Source: Larkinella humicola
GTDB lineage: Bacteria > Bacteroidota > Bacteroidia > Cytophagales > Spirosomataceae
Assembly: GCF_008727875.1 (NCBI RefSeq)
Contig: NZ_VTWS01000001.1
Coordinates: 1,612,001-1,676,000, forward strand
Reading direction: 5' to 3'
DNA: 64,000 bases
How positions within the stretch are numbered: position 1 is the first letter of the stretch; every line of letters begins with the position of its first letter. The notes below the pieces were generated by a model. The model did no database searches and was not told the DNA's origin. It saw only the letters and a program-made list of their open reading frames with translations. This document shows, piece after piece, positions 28,566 through 37,696 of the stretch. Position numbers and translations under genes: made by a program.

Positions 28566-28645
28566 GGTTTACGGTTTACCGTTTTCGGTTGGCTGACGCG
28601 TTCCACTATGTGCATCAGCCAACCGAAAACGGTAAACCGTAAACC
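28566..28645. repeat. Perfect 31-bp inverted repeat in the glycan locus (H8)
   Basis: 28566-28596 and 28615-28645 are exact reverse complements with an 18-nt loop. The arm is made of GGTTTACG/GGTTTACC/GGTT words (five C against about ten G). It carries TTGGCTGACGC at 28589-28599, identical to H5. It lies between a GT8-like gene and a DUF5672 gene that are otherwise co-directional and close. Confidence 0.95.
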
Positions 28646-28657
28646 GAAAACCGAAAA

Positions 28658-29491
28658 ATGAACAAGCTACGTAAAAGTCCGCAGGTCGCCTGTGTGGTCA
28701 TTCCGGTTTATCAATCGTCGCTGACGGCGTATGAACAAATTTCGCTCACGCAGTGCCTGCGCGTGCTGGGTCAGCACCCGCTTATTCTGGTAACCCCCCG
28801 TTCCCTGGATGTGTCGTACCTGACCCAGCCGCACCCGCAACTCCAGGTGCGGACGTTTGACGATGCGTTTTTCAAGGACGTGCAGTCGTATAACCGGCTG
28901 ATGCTTTCGGAAGATTACTATCAGGCCTTTACGGATTTCGAATACATGCTCATTTACCAGTTGGATGCGTTTGTGTTTCGGGATGAACTGGCGGAATGGT
29001 GCCGGAAGGGTTACGAATACATCGGGGCTCCCTGGCTCCGCGACCGCGATTTTGCCGACTGGAAAGACGAAACCGTGTTCAACATCAAGAAAAAAATCGC
29101 CATCTGGCTGGATCTGAAGAAGGACGACGGCGTTACCCCGCGCGAAATCACCTCCCTCAACGGGGTGGGCAATGGCGGTTTTTCGCTGCGCAAAATCCCT
29201 TCGCTGCTGCGCTGGATTCGCTTTTACAAGAAGAAAATTGCTGATTACGAGAAAATTCACGCGCATCAATACAACGAAGATGTGTTCTGGGGTATTGAAA
29301 TTAACCGGTATTTTCCACTGATCAGCGTTCCGGATTTTCGGACGGCACTGCGGTTTTCGGTCGAATTTTATCCCGAACGCGCCATTCAAACCTATAACAA
29401 AGGCCAGTTACCCTTCGGTTGCCACGCCTGGAACATTCACGGAACCGACTACTGGCGGCCCATCTTTGCAACCTATGGCTACACCATCTGA
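28658..29491 (+). CDS. DUF5672 domain protein, putative glycosyltransferase-like
   Basis: 277 residues, soluble. The blocks VACVVIPVYQSSLTAYEQIS, YEYMLIYQLDAFVFRDEL-like text (FEYMLIYQLDAFVF), CRKGYEYIGAPWLRDRDF and GVGNGGFSLRKIPSLL are typical of DUF5672, a family found in glycan clusters. The QLDAFVF segment occupies the place of a DxD motif, and the NGGFSLR block is shared with GT-A enzymes, so a glycosyltransferase role is plausible but unproven. It overlaps the next gene by 17 nt. Confidence 0.82.
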   Translation: MNKLRKSPQVACVVIPVYQSSLTAYEQISLTQCLRVLGQHPLILVTPRSLDVSYLTQPHPQLQVRTFDDAFFKDVQSYNRLMLSEDYYQAFTDFEYMLIYQLDAFVFRDELAEWCRKGYEYIGAPWLRDRDFADWKDETVFNIKKKIAIWLDLKKDDGVTPREITSLNGVGNGGFSLRKIPSLLRWIRFYKKKIADYEKIHAHQYNEDVFWGIEINRYFPLISVPDFRTALRFSVEFYPERAIQTYNKGQLPFGCHAWNIHGTDYWRPIFATYGYTI

Positions 29492-30503
29492 TCCGACCCA
29501 GCCGACGATCTCGGTGGCACTTTGCACCTACAACGGCGAAGCCTATCTGGAAACGCAGCTAGGGAGTATCCTGAAACAGAGCCGGTTACCAACCGAACTG
29601 GTCGTCTGCGACGATGATTCGACCGACCAGACGCGGGCGATCCTGGAAAAATTTGCCGCCAAAGCCCCTTTTCCCGTCCAGATCATCCGGAATGCGACCC
29701 GCCTGGGATTCAATAAAAACTTTGAAAAAGCCCTGTCACTTTGCAATGGAGAGCTGATCTTTATCTGCGATCAGGACGACTGGTGGTTGCCCGAAAAAAT
29801 CGAAACGCTCGCCAACTACCTGATTCAACACCCGAAGGTCGATCTGGTGTTCAGCAATGCCGTCATCGCCGACACCAGCCTCAACAATACCGGCCGTCTG
29901 TTTTGGGATGCCGTGCGGTTTACCGAACCCATCCGCGAGCGGTGGCGTCGGGGCGAAGCGGTGGAAGTGTTGCTGGACGGCAACCGGGTGATGGGCTGCA
30001 CCTCGGCCCTGCGTCGGCGGTTGCTGACGTCGTTTTTACCGATTCCAAACCTGCCTAATTACATTTATGACGGCTGGATGGGTTTGGTGACAGCCGCCAA
30101 AGGCACGATCGATTTTTACGAAAAACCGCTGGTCTGGTACCGAACCCACGAAAAACAGCAGGTCGGTACCCGTCCGCCGGAAGCCGGAAAACCGGTGCGG
30201 TTCAAAGACCGGTTTTCGCGTCCGCATCAGGAGAAACTCGACCCGTTGATTCGCAAGCACCAGGAACTGAAGGATTTATACACCCTGGTAACGCAACGAA
30301 TCGCGGCTAGAACACCGGGAATCGAACAGTTTGAACGGCGGCTGGCGCATTATGCCCGGCGAAGCACGATGCCCGACGGGCGGTTTTCCCGGATCGGTTC
30401 GGTCGTTCGGGAACTGGTGGCCGGAAATTACCACCGCTATGCCGATCAGGAAGCGAATCAGTATGCGCCTTTTCTGGCGGCTTTGGGCGATTTAGTAGAG
30501 TAA
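29475..30503 (+). CDS. Family 2 glycosyltransferase (inverting GT-A)
   Basis: 342 residues from the ATG at 29475; a TTG at 29466 is a less likely start. GT2 landmarks are SVALCTYNGEAYLETQLGSI, VVCDDDSTD, the DQDD metal-binding block in LIFICDQDDWWLPEKI and the GCTSALRRRLL acceptor block. It resembles rhamnosyltransferase-type GT2 enzymes of O-antigen clusters; the sugar is not deducible. The C-terminal third is basic and amphipathic. It overlaps the DUF5672 gene and precedes the GT8-like paralogue by 7 nt. Confidence 0.9.
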   Translation: MATPSDPTQPTISVALCTYNGEAYLETQLGSILKQSRLPTELVVCDDDSTDQTRAILEKFAAKAPFPVQIIRNATRLGFNKNFEKALSLCNGELIFICDQDDWWLPEKIETLANYLIQHPKVDLVFSNAVIADTSLNNTGRLFWDAVRFTEPIRERWRRGEAVEVLLDGNRVMGCTSALRRRLLTSFLPIPNLPNYIYDGWMGLVTAAKGTIDFYEKPLVWYRTHEKQQVGTRPPEAGKPVRFKDRFSRPHQEKLDPLIRKHQELKDLYTLVTQRIAARTPGIEQFERRLAHYARRSTMPDGRFSRIGSVVRELVAGNYHRYADQEANQYAPFLAALGDLVE

Positions 30504-30510
30504 CCAACTT

Positions 30511-31473
30511 ATGATGACATTTCTGACCGTTTGCACCATCCGACAACTGCCGCAGGCCCTCGCTCTGGGCGAAAGTGTGCAACAACAGCATCCCGGCGAT
30601 TCGTTCGTCATTGGGCTTTGCGATAAGGCCTCAAACCTGCCAACCGGTTTTCAAATCCCGTATCCGGTGGTTTTGATCAGCGAGCTGGCGATTCCGGATC
30701 TGGCGCAGCTTTCGCAACAATACACTCCTGCCGAAATGGTGGCAGCCTGCAAACCGCTGTTTATCAATCACGTCTATAAAAATCAAACGCAAAGCAACTG
30801 GCTCGTCTATCTCGATCCGTCTGTTGTTTTGTTCCAACCGCTGACGGACTTGTCGAACCGGTATGCCGATGCGACGCTTGTGCTGACCCCACATCTCCTC
30901 AAACCGGTGACGGACAATGCCTTTCCGGACGAAAAATACCTTCAGAATATCGGTTTATACGCTTCCGGTTTTCTCGGTCTGAAACGGTCTGCCGGAGCGG
31001 CCCGGTTTCTGGACTGGTGGAGTCATCGGGTGCCGGAACGGGCCTTTGCCCGCCCCTGCGAAGGCATGTATACCGACCAGATCTGGCTGGCACTGACCCC
31101 TGGATTGTTCGAAGGCGTTACAATCGTGAAAAACCCCGGCTGGCACCTTGGCTTATGGAATCTGCACGAACGACCCATGACAGAAAGTAATCCGGTTGTT
31201 TTTCTGAATTACAAAGGGTTAGTCGATCAGGAGGGCTATTTTCAGGCGCAGGATCGGGTTCGGATTGCGAATTTTCCGACCATTAAAAAGTGGCTGGGCG
31301 ACTACCAAACCCGCCTGCGCGCATTCGACCGGAATGGGCTGGGGTCAGTTGTGCCGGCCTACGGTCTTCAGTCCTTCAAACCACCCGTGAAAGGCTGGCG
31401 CAAAAAAGCCGTTGAGACGCTGCGCGAAACCGTTCAGTTTATTGAAACGGTCGATATTCCCCGCAAAATGTAA
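30511..31473 (+). CDS. GT8-like paralogue with altered DxD motif
   Basis: 320 residues, similar in layout to the product of 27572-28555: MTFLTVCTIRQLPQALALGE start, NIGLYASGFLGLKRS, CEGMYTDQIWLALTPGLFEG and HLGLWNLHERP. At the metal site the paralogue's DPD is replaced by D102-P-S104 (YLDPSVVLFQPL), so the second acidic ligand is missing. It may be inactive, use another donor or act as a partner subunit. It ends the first run of glycan genes; a promoter lies in the following 157-nt gap. Confidence 0.78.
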   Translation: MMTFLTVCTIRQLPQALALGESVQQQHPGDSFVIGLCDKASNLPTGFQIPYPVVLISELAIPDLAQLSQQYTPAEMVAACKPLFINHVYKNQTQSNWLVYLDPSVVLFQPLTDLSNRYADATLVLTPHLLKPVTDNAFPDEKYLQNIGLYASGFLGLKRSAGAARFLDWWSHRVPERAFARPCEGMYTDQIWLALTPGLFEGVTIVKNPGWHLGLWNLHERPMTESNPVVFLNYKGLVDQEGYFQAQDRVRIANFPTIKKWLGDYQTRLRAFDRNGLGSVVPAYGLQSFKPPVKGWRKKAVETLRETVQFIETVDIPRKM

Positions 31474-31510
31474 GTACTCAAAAACACCGTTGCTCATTAT
31501 TCATTGTCCA

Positions 31511-31546
31511 TTGTTCATTCTTGACTATTCTTTTCTCTATCTTTGT
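31511..31546 (+). promoter_or_regulatory. Internal promoter before the polymerase-like gene
   Basis: An exact TAnnTTTG match TATCTTTG (31539-31546) is preceded by TTGTTC (31511) and TTGAC (31521), either of which could be the -33 box. The start codon is 84 nt downstream. The preceding bases 31490-31520 consist of G-poor ATTCATTG/CCATTG words resembling a single arm of the intergenic hairpins. Confidence 0.55.
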
Positions 31547-31630
31547 ATAGATATTAAAAAAATACAATTGTCCTTGTGATCAGATCAGGACCATTGCGCT
31601 ATTTTTAAAATCGTATAAAACGAATACACT

Positions 31631-32980
31631 ATGCTATCGTCATTGAAAGAACTGTTTACTTGGCGAAAAATACACCTGATGCGGTATGTCGTCGGTATTT
31701 TAATGGTTATCGACGGCTATCCCCTGATTTTCTTTTTTAAGGAAACACTTCGCATTGCACCGGGAAGTACGGCTTTTACAGCGGCTTTTCTGGCGCTGGG
31801 CTTCGCACTGATGATTCCGTTCCACTTCTTGCGAAAACTCTATCGACTGAATACCAACCTGTTGAACATGGCTCTGCTGTTTTTTGCCGTGATCATTTTC
31901 TACATGGCTTTTTACCGCGACCAGTGGTTCAGAGACGGCACGATGGATACGATTTATTACATTTATGTAGCCCTGTTCTTGTTTCTGCTGATTAACATTC
32001 CGAACGACATCATCGAGGTTTTTGTGCCGATTGTGATTGCTTTTACGGTGATTTCCAACCTGGCTCTGGTGTATGCCCTGATGACCGACCCCACCTGGAA
32101 CATCGGCCAACGGGCTGCAATTCAGTATGGTGAGGGAGAATATCGATCCGGGAACCCCCACGTCTTTTCCCGGAATGCCCTGATGTGCGTCGTGGCCTGT
32201 GGGATTTGGGCCTTCCGCCCCCAAACGGGTTTCATTGTCCGGATTCTGGCCCTGGGCTCCTGTGTTTTCAGCATGGGCATTCTGGTCATGACGCAAACCC
32301 GCTCGAGCATCGTGGCCCTGATTCTGATCATCGGCCTGTTTTTTATGTTCAATATCCGCCCACGGCAGATCAAAGAGGCCATACACGGTCTGACACGACC
32401 GGCTTCGCTCTTGTTGTTTTTCGTGGCTTTCATGGGTATTTCCTATTTCATGCGCAAAAACGGCGATCTGATTGCTATCCTCTATGGCTATGCTGTCGCT
32501 TTCATAGAACGAAATCTGGAGAACGTGTATGCGGTTCTGGGGATGAAGGTCCAGAATCAGTTTGCGGCCACCCTCGATGCCTCGGCGGGCAACCGGGCTA
32601 CCAGTTTTGTCTACCTGCAAAACATCCTGGAAGGCCATATTCACGTTATCCTCGTCGGCCAGGGGTATAAGTCTACCTACCTGGATGTGCCGCTGATGGA
32701 AGCCCTGATCAACCACGGCATTCCCGGTTTTGTAACATTTACGGCCTTCTGTTTCTCGGCCCTCTTTTACAGCCTGAAGACCATCCGCGACAACCCTGAC
32801 ACCCTTTCGACCTTCCTGGCGTATTTTTATATCATGCTGTTCGTACAGTTGTTTACGAACGGTCGTCCTTACGAAATCTCGTTCTGGCACCCGTTCTGTC
32901 TGATGATCCGCTTTGTGGGAATTAGTCACCTCTACTCCCCCAATCTGCTTAATCATCCGGTGGTTAAACCGGCACTCTGA
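31631..32980 (+). CDS. O-antigen polymerase/ligase-like membrane protein (Wzy/WaaL superfamily)
   Basis: 449 residues with about ten to twelve membrane segments. A large periplasmic loop between about residues 275 and 360 contains AGNRATSFVYLQNILEG and HVILVGQGYKSTYLDVPLME, in the position of the Wzy_C loop where Arg and His residues act on lipid-linked glycans. MTQTRSSIVALILIIGLF resembles the SRTG-type helix of O-antigen ligases. It could polymerise repeat units or ligate the glycan to a lipid core. Sequence alone does not separate these. Confidence 0.75.
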   Translation: MLSSLKELFTWRKIHLMRYVVGILMVIDGYPLIFFFKETLRIAPGSTAFTAAFLALGFALMIPFHFLRKLYRLNTNLLNMALLFFAVIIFYMAFYRDQWFRDGTMDTIYYIYVALFLFLLINIPNDIIEVFVPIVIAFTVISNLALVYALMTDPTWNIGQRAAIQYGEGEYRSGNPHVFSRNALMCVVACGIWAFRPQTGFIVRILALGSCVFSMGILVMTQTRSSIVALILIIGLFFMFNIRPRQIKEAIHGLTRPASLLLFFVAFMGISYFMRKNGDLIAILYGYAVAFIERNLENVYAVLGMKVQNQFAATLDASAGNRATSFVYLQNILEGHIHVILVGQGYKSTYLDVPLMEALINHGIPGFVTFTAFCFSALFYSLKTIRDNPDTLSTFLAYFYIMLFVQLFTNGRPYEISFWHPFCLMIRFVGISHLYSPNLLNHPVVKPAL

Positions 32981-32997
32981 GGCTCTAACCCATCTCT

Positions 32998-34158
32998 ATG
33001 AAGATTTTGATTGTTCACAACATCCTGTGGGCACACTACAAAGCAACGGTTTTCAGCGAACTCCATCGGCTGGCTTCGGCCTTTGGCAGCACCGTGCATG
33101 TGTTGCAGATTGCCCAAAGCGAACAATCCCGGGCTCTGTTGGGGAAACCGGATCAACTGCCGGATCAATACAGCTACGAACTGCTTTTTGATACGTACAT
33201 CGAGCAGGTTAGCACCTCCGCCAAAAGCAGGGCGCTGGCGAGTCGGATGCGCGCCTACGGTCCCGATGTGCTGTTACTGACGGGTTATTACGACCCCGCC
33301 CAGTTGATCCTGATGACACTTGCCAAACTCAGCGGCATCAAAGTCATTATTCAAACCGAATCCACCCCCGTCGACCTCGTGCGCAGCGGACCCCGCGAAT
33401 GGCTGAAAAAGCGCATCATTTCGATGGCCAACGGTTTTTTCTGTTTTGGAACTCCCCAAGCCCAGTACCTGATGCAACTGGGTGCCCGACCCGAACAGAT
33501 TCTGGTGAAAAACAACGCCGTTGTCGACAACGCCAAATTGCGGCAAGTCTACGAGCAGGCCTTCCCGACCCGGCTGGCGAAACAACGGGAGTTGGGTCTA
33601 AAACCGGCCAATTTTGTGTATGTGGGTCGCCTGGCTCCCGAAAAAAATCTGACGGCTTTGCTGGACGCTTTTCAGCAAGCCCGGCAACAGGCTGCGGAGT
33701 CGACCGACTGGGGGTTGCTGCTGCTCGGCGACGGCAACCAGAAAGCGGTTCTTCAAGCGCAGATTGAACGGCTTCATCTACAGGAATTTGTCAAAATATT
33801 GCCCAATCAACCCTGGCACCGCGTTCCCGAAACGCTGGCGCTGGCCGATGTGCTGGTGTTGCCCAGCTTGTCGGAACCCTGGGGGCTGGTGGTCAACGAA
33901 GCCATGGCCTGCGGCATGCCGGTGGTGGTGTCGGACCGCTGTGGCTGCGCGACCGATCTGGTGAAAAACGGCCAAAACGGCTACGTTTTCGACCCGCAAC
34001 GGCCAGACGAACTCGTGAAATGCCTGTTGAACTTTATGAACGAACGAGTTGACCGGAAAGCCATGGGGCGGGTTTCGGCCGACATCATTGCCGGTTTTAC
34101 CCCGGAAACCGTTGCCCGGGAAATGCTGGCCGGATTTGTGAAAGTGACCCGTACTTAG
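32998..34158 (+). CDS. Family 4 glycosyltransferase
   Basis: 386 residues, GT-B fold. N-terminal acceptor domain starts MKILIVHNILWAHYKATVFS. The donor domain has FVYVGRLAPEKNLTALLDAF and the nucleotide-sugar block PSLSEPWGLVVNEAMACGMP, with the conserved Glu pair at the expected distance. It probably uses a GDP- or UDP-hexose. It starts 17 nt after the polymerase-like gene and is followed 17 nt later by another GT4, suggesting one operon. Confidence 0.9.
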   Translation: MKILIVHNILWAHYKATVFSELHRLASAFGSTVHVLQIAQSEQSRALLGKPDQLPDQYSYELLFDTYIEQVSTSAKSRALASRMRAYGPDVLLLTGYYDPAQLILMTLAKLSGIKVIIQTESTPVDLVRSGPREWLKKRIISMANGFFCFGTPQAQYLMQLGARPEQILVKNNAVVDNAKLRQVYEQAFPTRLAKQRELGLKPANFVYVGRLAPEKNLTALLDAFQQARQQAAESTDWGLLLLGDGNQKAVLQAQIERLHLQEFVKILPNQPWHRVPETLALADVLVLPSLSEPWGLVVNEAMACGMPVVVSDRCGCATDLVKNGQNGYVFDPQRPDELVKCLLNFMNERVDRKAMGRVSADIIAGFTPETVAREMLAGFVKVTRT

Positions 34159-34175
34159 TTATTTCGAACCATCGT

Positions 34176-35354
34176 ATGCGAATCCTCCACATTTGTGCTT
34201 ATACCTGGTCCATCGGTGGCCCGGCCCGGATGATTTACGACCATACGCAGGTTGCGGTGGCGGCAGGCCATCAGGTCGATATTCTGAGTCCGATGTCACC
34301 CGGCGACAAACTGTATCCGGCCCCGGAAGGCAGCCGGGTCATTCCCTGTCTGCGAACGCCGTTCATCAGCCGGTTTTTCCGGGAAGTTTCGCTCGATCTT
34401 TACCGGTATCTGAAAGCCCACAGTGCCAACTACGACATCATTCATTGCCACGGTCTGTGGCATTTTGGCAGCATCGCTCCTTTTCTGGTCGATCAAACCG
34501 TACCGAAAGTAATCACCGTTCACGGCGTTCTGGACGCCTGGGCGTTGCGGCAAAGTCGCTGGAAAAAACAAACGATGGATTTTCTGGTCCAAAAGAAATT
34601 CATGTCCCGGGCCGATCTGATACACATTCTGAATGAAGACGAGCGGCAGGATGTGGAAACCTATCTGGGCTATAAACACCCGCGAATCGTTCTGATTCCG
34701 AATGGCATTGAAGTCGCGGATTTTGCCACTTTACCACCCAAAGGCCAGTTCAAAAAGGAATTCAACCTGGACGTCAACCAGCGAATGGTGCTGTTTATGA
34801 GCCGGTTGAACGTCAAAAAGGGACTGGATTTGTTGTTACCAGCGTTTCGGAACTATTGCCGCCAGCATACGGATGCGGTGCTGGTGCTGGCGGGTTCCGA
34901 CGACGGCTACCAGCACCAGGCACAGCACTTCATCAGCCAGAACGGACTGGAAAAACAGATCCGGCTGGTGGGGATGCTCACCGGTGAAACCAAGCTGGCG
35001 GCCCTGTCCGATGCCGATGTTTTTGTGCTGCCCTCCTACTCCGAAGGTTTGTCGATGGCGGTTTTGGAAGCCATGGCCGCCGGGGTGCCGACGGTGATTT
35101 CCGACCGCGTAGGCCTGGGTCGCCAGGTGGGCCAAATTCAGGCGGCTTGCCTGACCGATCTAAACCCGGAATCGATTGCCAACCATCTGGATGCGGTTTT
35201 ACACCAGGCCGACTACGCCGAAACGCTGCGAAGTAATGCCCGCAAACTCGTCCGGAGCCAGTATGAAATTAAAGTAGTTGGTCATCAACTGCTTCAGGAA
35301 TACCAAAATCTGGTTTTCAGTTCTCACCAACGCTCTGAATCCCATCCCGCATGA
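34176..35354 (+). CDS. Family 4 glycosyltransferase
   Basis: 392 residues, GT-B fold. MRILHICAYTWSIGGPARMI is a typical GT4 start with the Gly-Gly loop. The donor domain shows VLFMSRLNVKKGLDLLLPAF and PSYSEGLSMAVLEAMAAGVP, with the E-x7-E motif. ITVHGVLDAWALRQSRWKK lies in the acceptor domain. It overlaps the following GT2 gene by 4 nt. Donor and linkage unknown. Confidence 0.9.
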   Translation: MRILHICAYTWSIGGPARMIYDHTQVAVAAGHQVDILSPMSPGDKLYPAPEGSRVIPCLRTPFISRFFREVSLDLYRYLKAHSANYDIIHCHGLWHFGSIAPFLVDQTVPKVITVHGVLDAWALRQSRWKKQTMDFLVQKKFMSRADLIHILNEDERQDVETYLGYKHPRIVLIPNGIEVADFATLPPKGQFKKEFNLDVNQRMVLFMSRLNVKKGLDLLLPAFRNYCRQHTDAVLVLAGSDDGYQHQAQHFISQNGLEKQIRLVGMLTGETKLAALSDADVFVLPSYSEGLSMAVLEAMAAGVPTVISDRVGLGRQVGQIQAACLTDLNPESIANHLDAVLHQADYAETLRSNARKLVRSQYEIKVVGHQLLQEYQNLVFSSHQRSESHPA

Positions 35355-36274
35355 GTTCGATCTCCGTCATCATTCTGACCCACAACGAAGAAAAACACAT
35401 TGGCCGGTGCATCGCCAGTTTGCTCCCGTTTACCAAACAGATTTTCATCGTCGACTCCTTTTCAACCGATCAAACCGTTGAAATTGCCCGGGCGATGGGG
35501 GCCGTTGTCGTTCAGAATCCCTGGGTGAATTACGCGACGCAGTTCAATTACGGCATCCGTCACATCCCGTTCCAGACCACCTGGCTCATGCGGATGGATG
35601 CCGATGAGTACGTTTTGCCCGAACTGGCAACCGAAATCAACACCCGGCTCACGACCCTGCCCGATGATGTCAGCGGTATTTACGTCAAACGCCGGGTGAT
35701 GTTCATGAACCGCTGGATGCGTCACGGCGATTATTACCCGATCTGGCTGCTCCGAATCTGGCGCAGCGGACAGGGCATTTGCGAGGAAAGCTGGATGGAT
35801 GAACACATCAAACTGTCGACGGGCCGCTCCATCCAGTTCGGGCACGATCTGGTGGATCACAACCTCAACAATTTAACGTGGTGGACCCAAAAACATAACC
35901 TGTACGCCATCCGCGAAGTGATCGATATTCTCAACATTCGCTTTAACTTTGACCAGTCGATTCGGGTTGAACCGAAGTTTTTTGGAACGCAGGAACAACG
36001 CAAACGGTATCTGAAGCAGCGGTATGCGTCGCTGCCGCTGTTCACCCGGCCGGTGGTGTATTTTCTGTACCGGTACATCGTGCGGCTGGGTGTGCTGGAC
36101 GGACGCCCCGGACTGATGTGGCATTTTTTGCAGGGACTCTGGTACCGGTTTCTGGTCGATGCCAAACTGTACGAAGTCTATCACCGGGTAGGCACGGATA
36201 AACAAGCGATTATCGATTTTTTCCGAACAGAATATGGAAAAGACCTCCAGGCCCGGCAGCCGGGTCAGCACTGA
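35351..36274 (+). CDS. Family 2 glycosyltransferase (WaaE/KdtX-like)
   Basis: 307 residues. SISVIILTHNEEKHIGRCIA, DSFSTDQTVEIARAMGA and the catalytic MRMDADEYVLPELA (DxD as DAD) mark a GT2 enzyme of the WaaE/KdtX-like group, which adds a glucose or similar sugar to a lipid-linked or core acceptor. The middle block RIWRSGQGICEESWMDEHIK is common to this subgroup. The end of the gene overlaps the next start by 41 nt. Confidence 0.9.
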   Translation: MSSISVIILTHNEEKHIGRCIASLLPFTKQIFIVDSFSTDQTVEIARAMGAVVVQNPWVNYATQFNYGIRHIPFQTTWLMRMDADEYVLPELATEINTRLTTLPDDVSGIYVKRRVMFMNRWMRHGDYYPIWLLRIWRSGQGICEESWMDEHIKLSTGRSIQFGHDLVDHNLNNLTWWTQKHNLYAIREVIDILNIRFNFDQSIRVEPKFFGTQEQRKRYLKQRYASLPLFTRPVVYFLYRYIVRLGVLDGRPGLMWHFLQGLWYRFLVDAKLYEVYHRVGTDKQAIIDFFRTEYGKDLQARQPGQH

Positions 36275-36809
36275 CCTGTCGGTTTACAACAACAGTTGGT
36301 GGAACCCCGGCTCCAGGCTCAAAATCATCCTGTGGTTTTTGGTGAGTTCGGTCTCCATCAATTCGTATCTGCCCCTTCCGGTGCGGGTCAAAAAGTGGAT
36401 TCTCACCCTGTTTGGAGCCAAAATCGGGGTAGGTCTGGCCATCAAACCGGCGGTCAACATCAAGTTCCCATGGTTTCTCACCATCGGCGATCACGTCTGG
36501 ATCGGTGAAGGCGTCTGGATCGACAACCTGGCTCCGGTCACCATCGGCAACCACGTCTGCATTTCGCAGGGAGCCATGCTCGAAACCGGGAATCACAATT
36601 ACCGGAGCCGAACGTTCGATTTATTTGTTAAACCCATACACCTGGACAACGGCGTCTGGATCGGTGCAAAATCGGTCGTATGCCCCGGGGTTACCTGCCA
36701 CTCCCACGCCATTCTTGCGGTGGGGTCGGTGGCCACCCAGCCGCTCGAAGCCTACGGAATCTACCAGGGCAACCCGGCCGTCTGGGTTAAAAACCGCGAA
36801 ATCCAATGA
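36234..36809 (+). CDS. WcaF-like acetyltransferase (hexapeptide repeat)
   Basis: 191 residues. The N-terminal block VYNNSWWNPGSRLKIILWFL matches the colanic-acid WcaF group; after about residue 75 there are left-handed beta-helix repeats (IGDHVWIGEGVWIDNLAPV, IGNHVCISQGAMLETG, then the His-containing NHNYRSRTF) and the closing GIYQGNPAVWVKNR. It would O-acetylate a sugar of the glycan. Its start lies 41 nt inside the previous gene and no later in-frame ATG precedes the conserved region. It overlaps the next gene by 4 nt. Confidence 0.87.
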   Translation: MEKTSRPGSRVSTDLSVYNNSWWNPGSRLKIILWFLVSSVSINSYLPLPVRVKKWILTLFGAKIGVGLAIKPAVNIKFPWFLTIGDHVWIGEGVWIDNLAPVTIGNHVCISQGAMLETGNHNYRSRTFDLFVKPIHLDNGVWIGAKSVVCPGVTCHSHAILAVGSVATQPLEAYGIYQGNPAVWVKNREIQ

Positions 36810-37558
36810 AAGTAACGATCATAACGGTGGTGTTCAATGGCGCAGGAACGGTTCGCGACAGCATCGAATCCGTGCTGAACCAGACCCATCCCGATATTGA
36901 ATACATCGTCATCGACGGCAATTCGACCGACAACACGGCCGAGGTAGTCCGCTCCTACGGTTCCCGCATCACCCGCTTCGTTTCGGAGCCTGACAAGGGT
37001 TTGTACGATGCGATTAACAAAGGCATCCGGCTGGCCACGGGCGACGTCATCGGTCTTATTAATGCCGACGATTTTTACCACCATCCCCAGGTGGTCGAAA
37101 AAGTGGTCCAGCTTTTCGACAAGACGAACTGTGATGCCGTGTACGGCGACGTCATTTACGTCAATGCGGAAAATACGCAGAAAATTGATCGCTACTGGAA
37201 AGTGGGCGAATACAAAGAGGGTGCCTTTCTGTGGGGTTGGATGCCCCCCCACCCGACCTGCTTTATCCGGCGGTCGGTGTATGAAAAACTAGGCGGGTAT
37301 ACGCTCGAACTGAAAAGCTCCTCCGATTATGAACTGCTGCTGCGGTACATCCACAAACACAAAATCAAACTCAGTTACCTGCCCGAAGTGCTGGTGACCA
37401 TGCGTTCGGGCGGCATGAGCAACGCGACACTGAAACACCGCTGGCGGGCCAATCGCGAAGACCGTCAGGGGTGGAAATTAAACGGTTTGCGACCTTATTT
37501 TTTTACACTTTTTCTGAAACCACTCAGAAAACTTGACCAGCTATTACCAAAGCTGTGA
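36806..37558 (+). CDS. Family 2 glycosyltransferase (WcaE-like)
   Basis: 250 residues. KVTIITVVFNGAGTVRDSIE, YIVIDGNSTDNTAEVV, FVSEPDKGLYDAINKGI and the NADD metal site in VIGLINADDFYHHP are the blocks of the WcaE-like GT2 subgroup. PPHPTCFIRRSVYEKLGGY is the acceptor block. It is encoded directly after the WcaF-like acetyltransferase, as in many colanic-acid-like loci. A basic C-terminus may associate with the membrane. Confidence 0.9.
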   Translation: MKVTIITVVFNGAGTVRDSIESVLNQTHPDIEYIVIDGNSTDNTAEVVRSYGSRITRFVSEPDKGLYDAINKGIRLATGDVIGLINADDFYHHPQVVEKVVQLFDKTNCDAVYGDVIYVNAENTQKIDRYWKVGEYKEGAFLWGWMPPHPTCFIRRSVYEKLGGYTLELKSSSDYELLLRYIHKHKIKLSYLPEVLVTMRSGGMSNATLKHRWRANREDRQGWKLNGLRPYFFTLFLKPLRKLDQLLPKL

Positions 37559-37696
37559 AAAATAAGCGTTTTTTGCACCGCATGATAAAAATACCATACC
37601 ACTTAGTCAGTTTTGATTGTACCAAAAATAGAAAACAGTAACATTTACGCTCTGTCCATGTGATTTTATAACCAACGTATCATCACACCTGTCCCT

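Noticed and set aside
31700-32956. 418-residue open frame on the minus strand
   Set aside because: Antisense to the polymerase-like membrane protein. Its composition (many Gln, His, Asn, Asp) is the mirror of hydrophobic codons.
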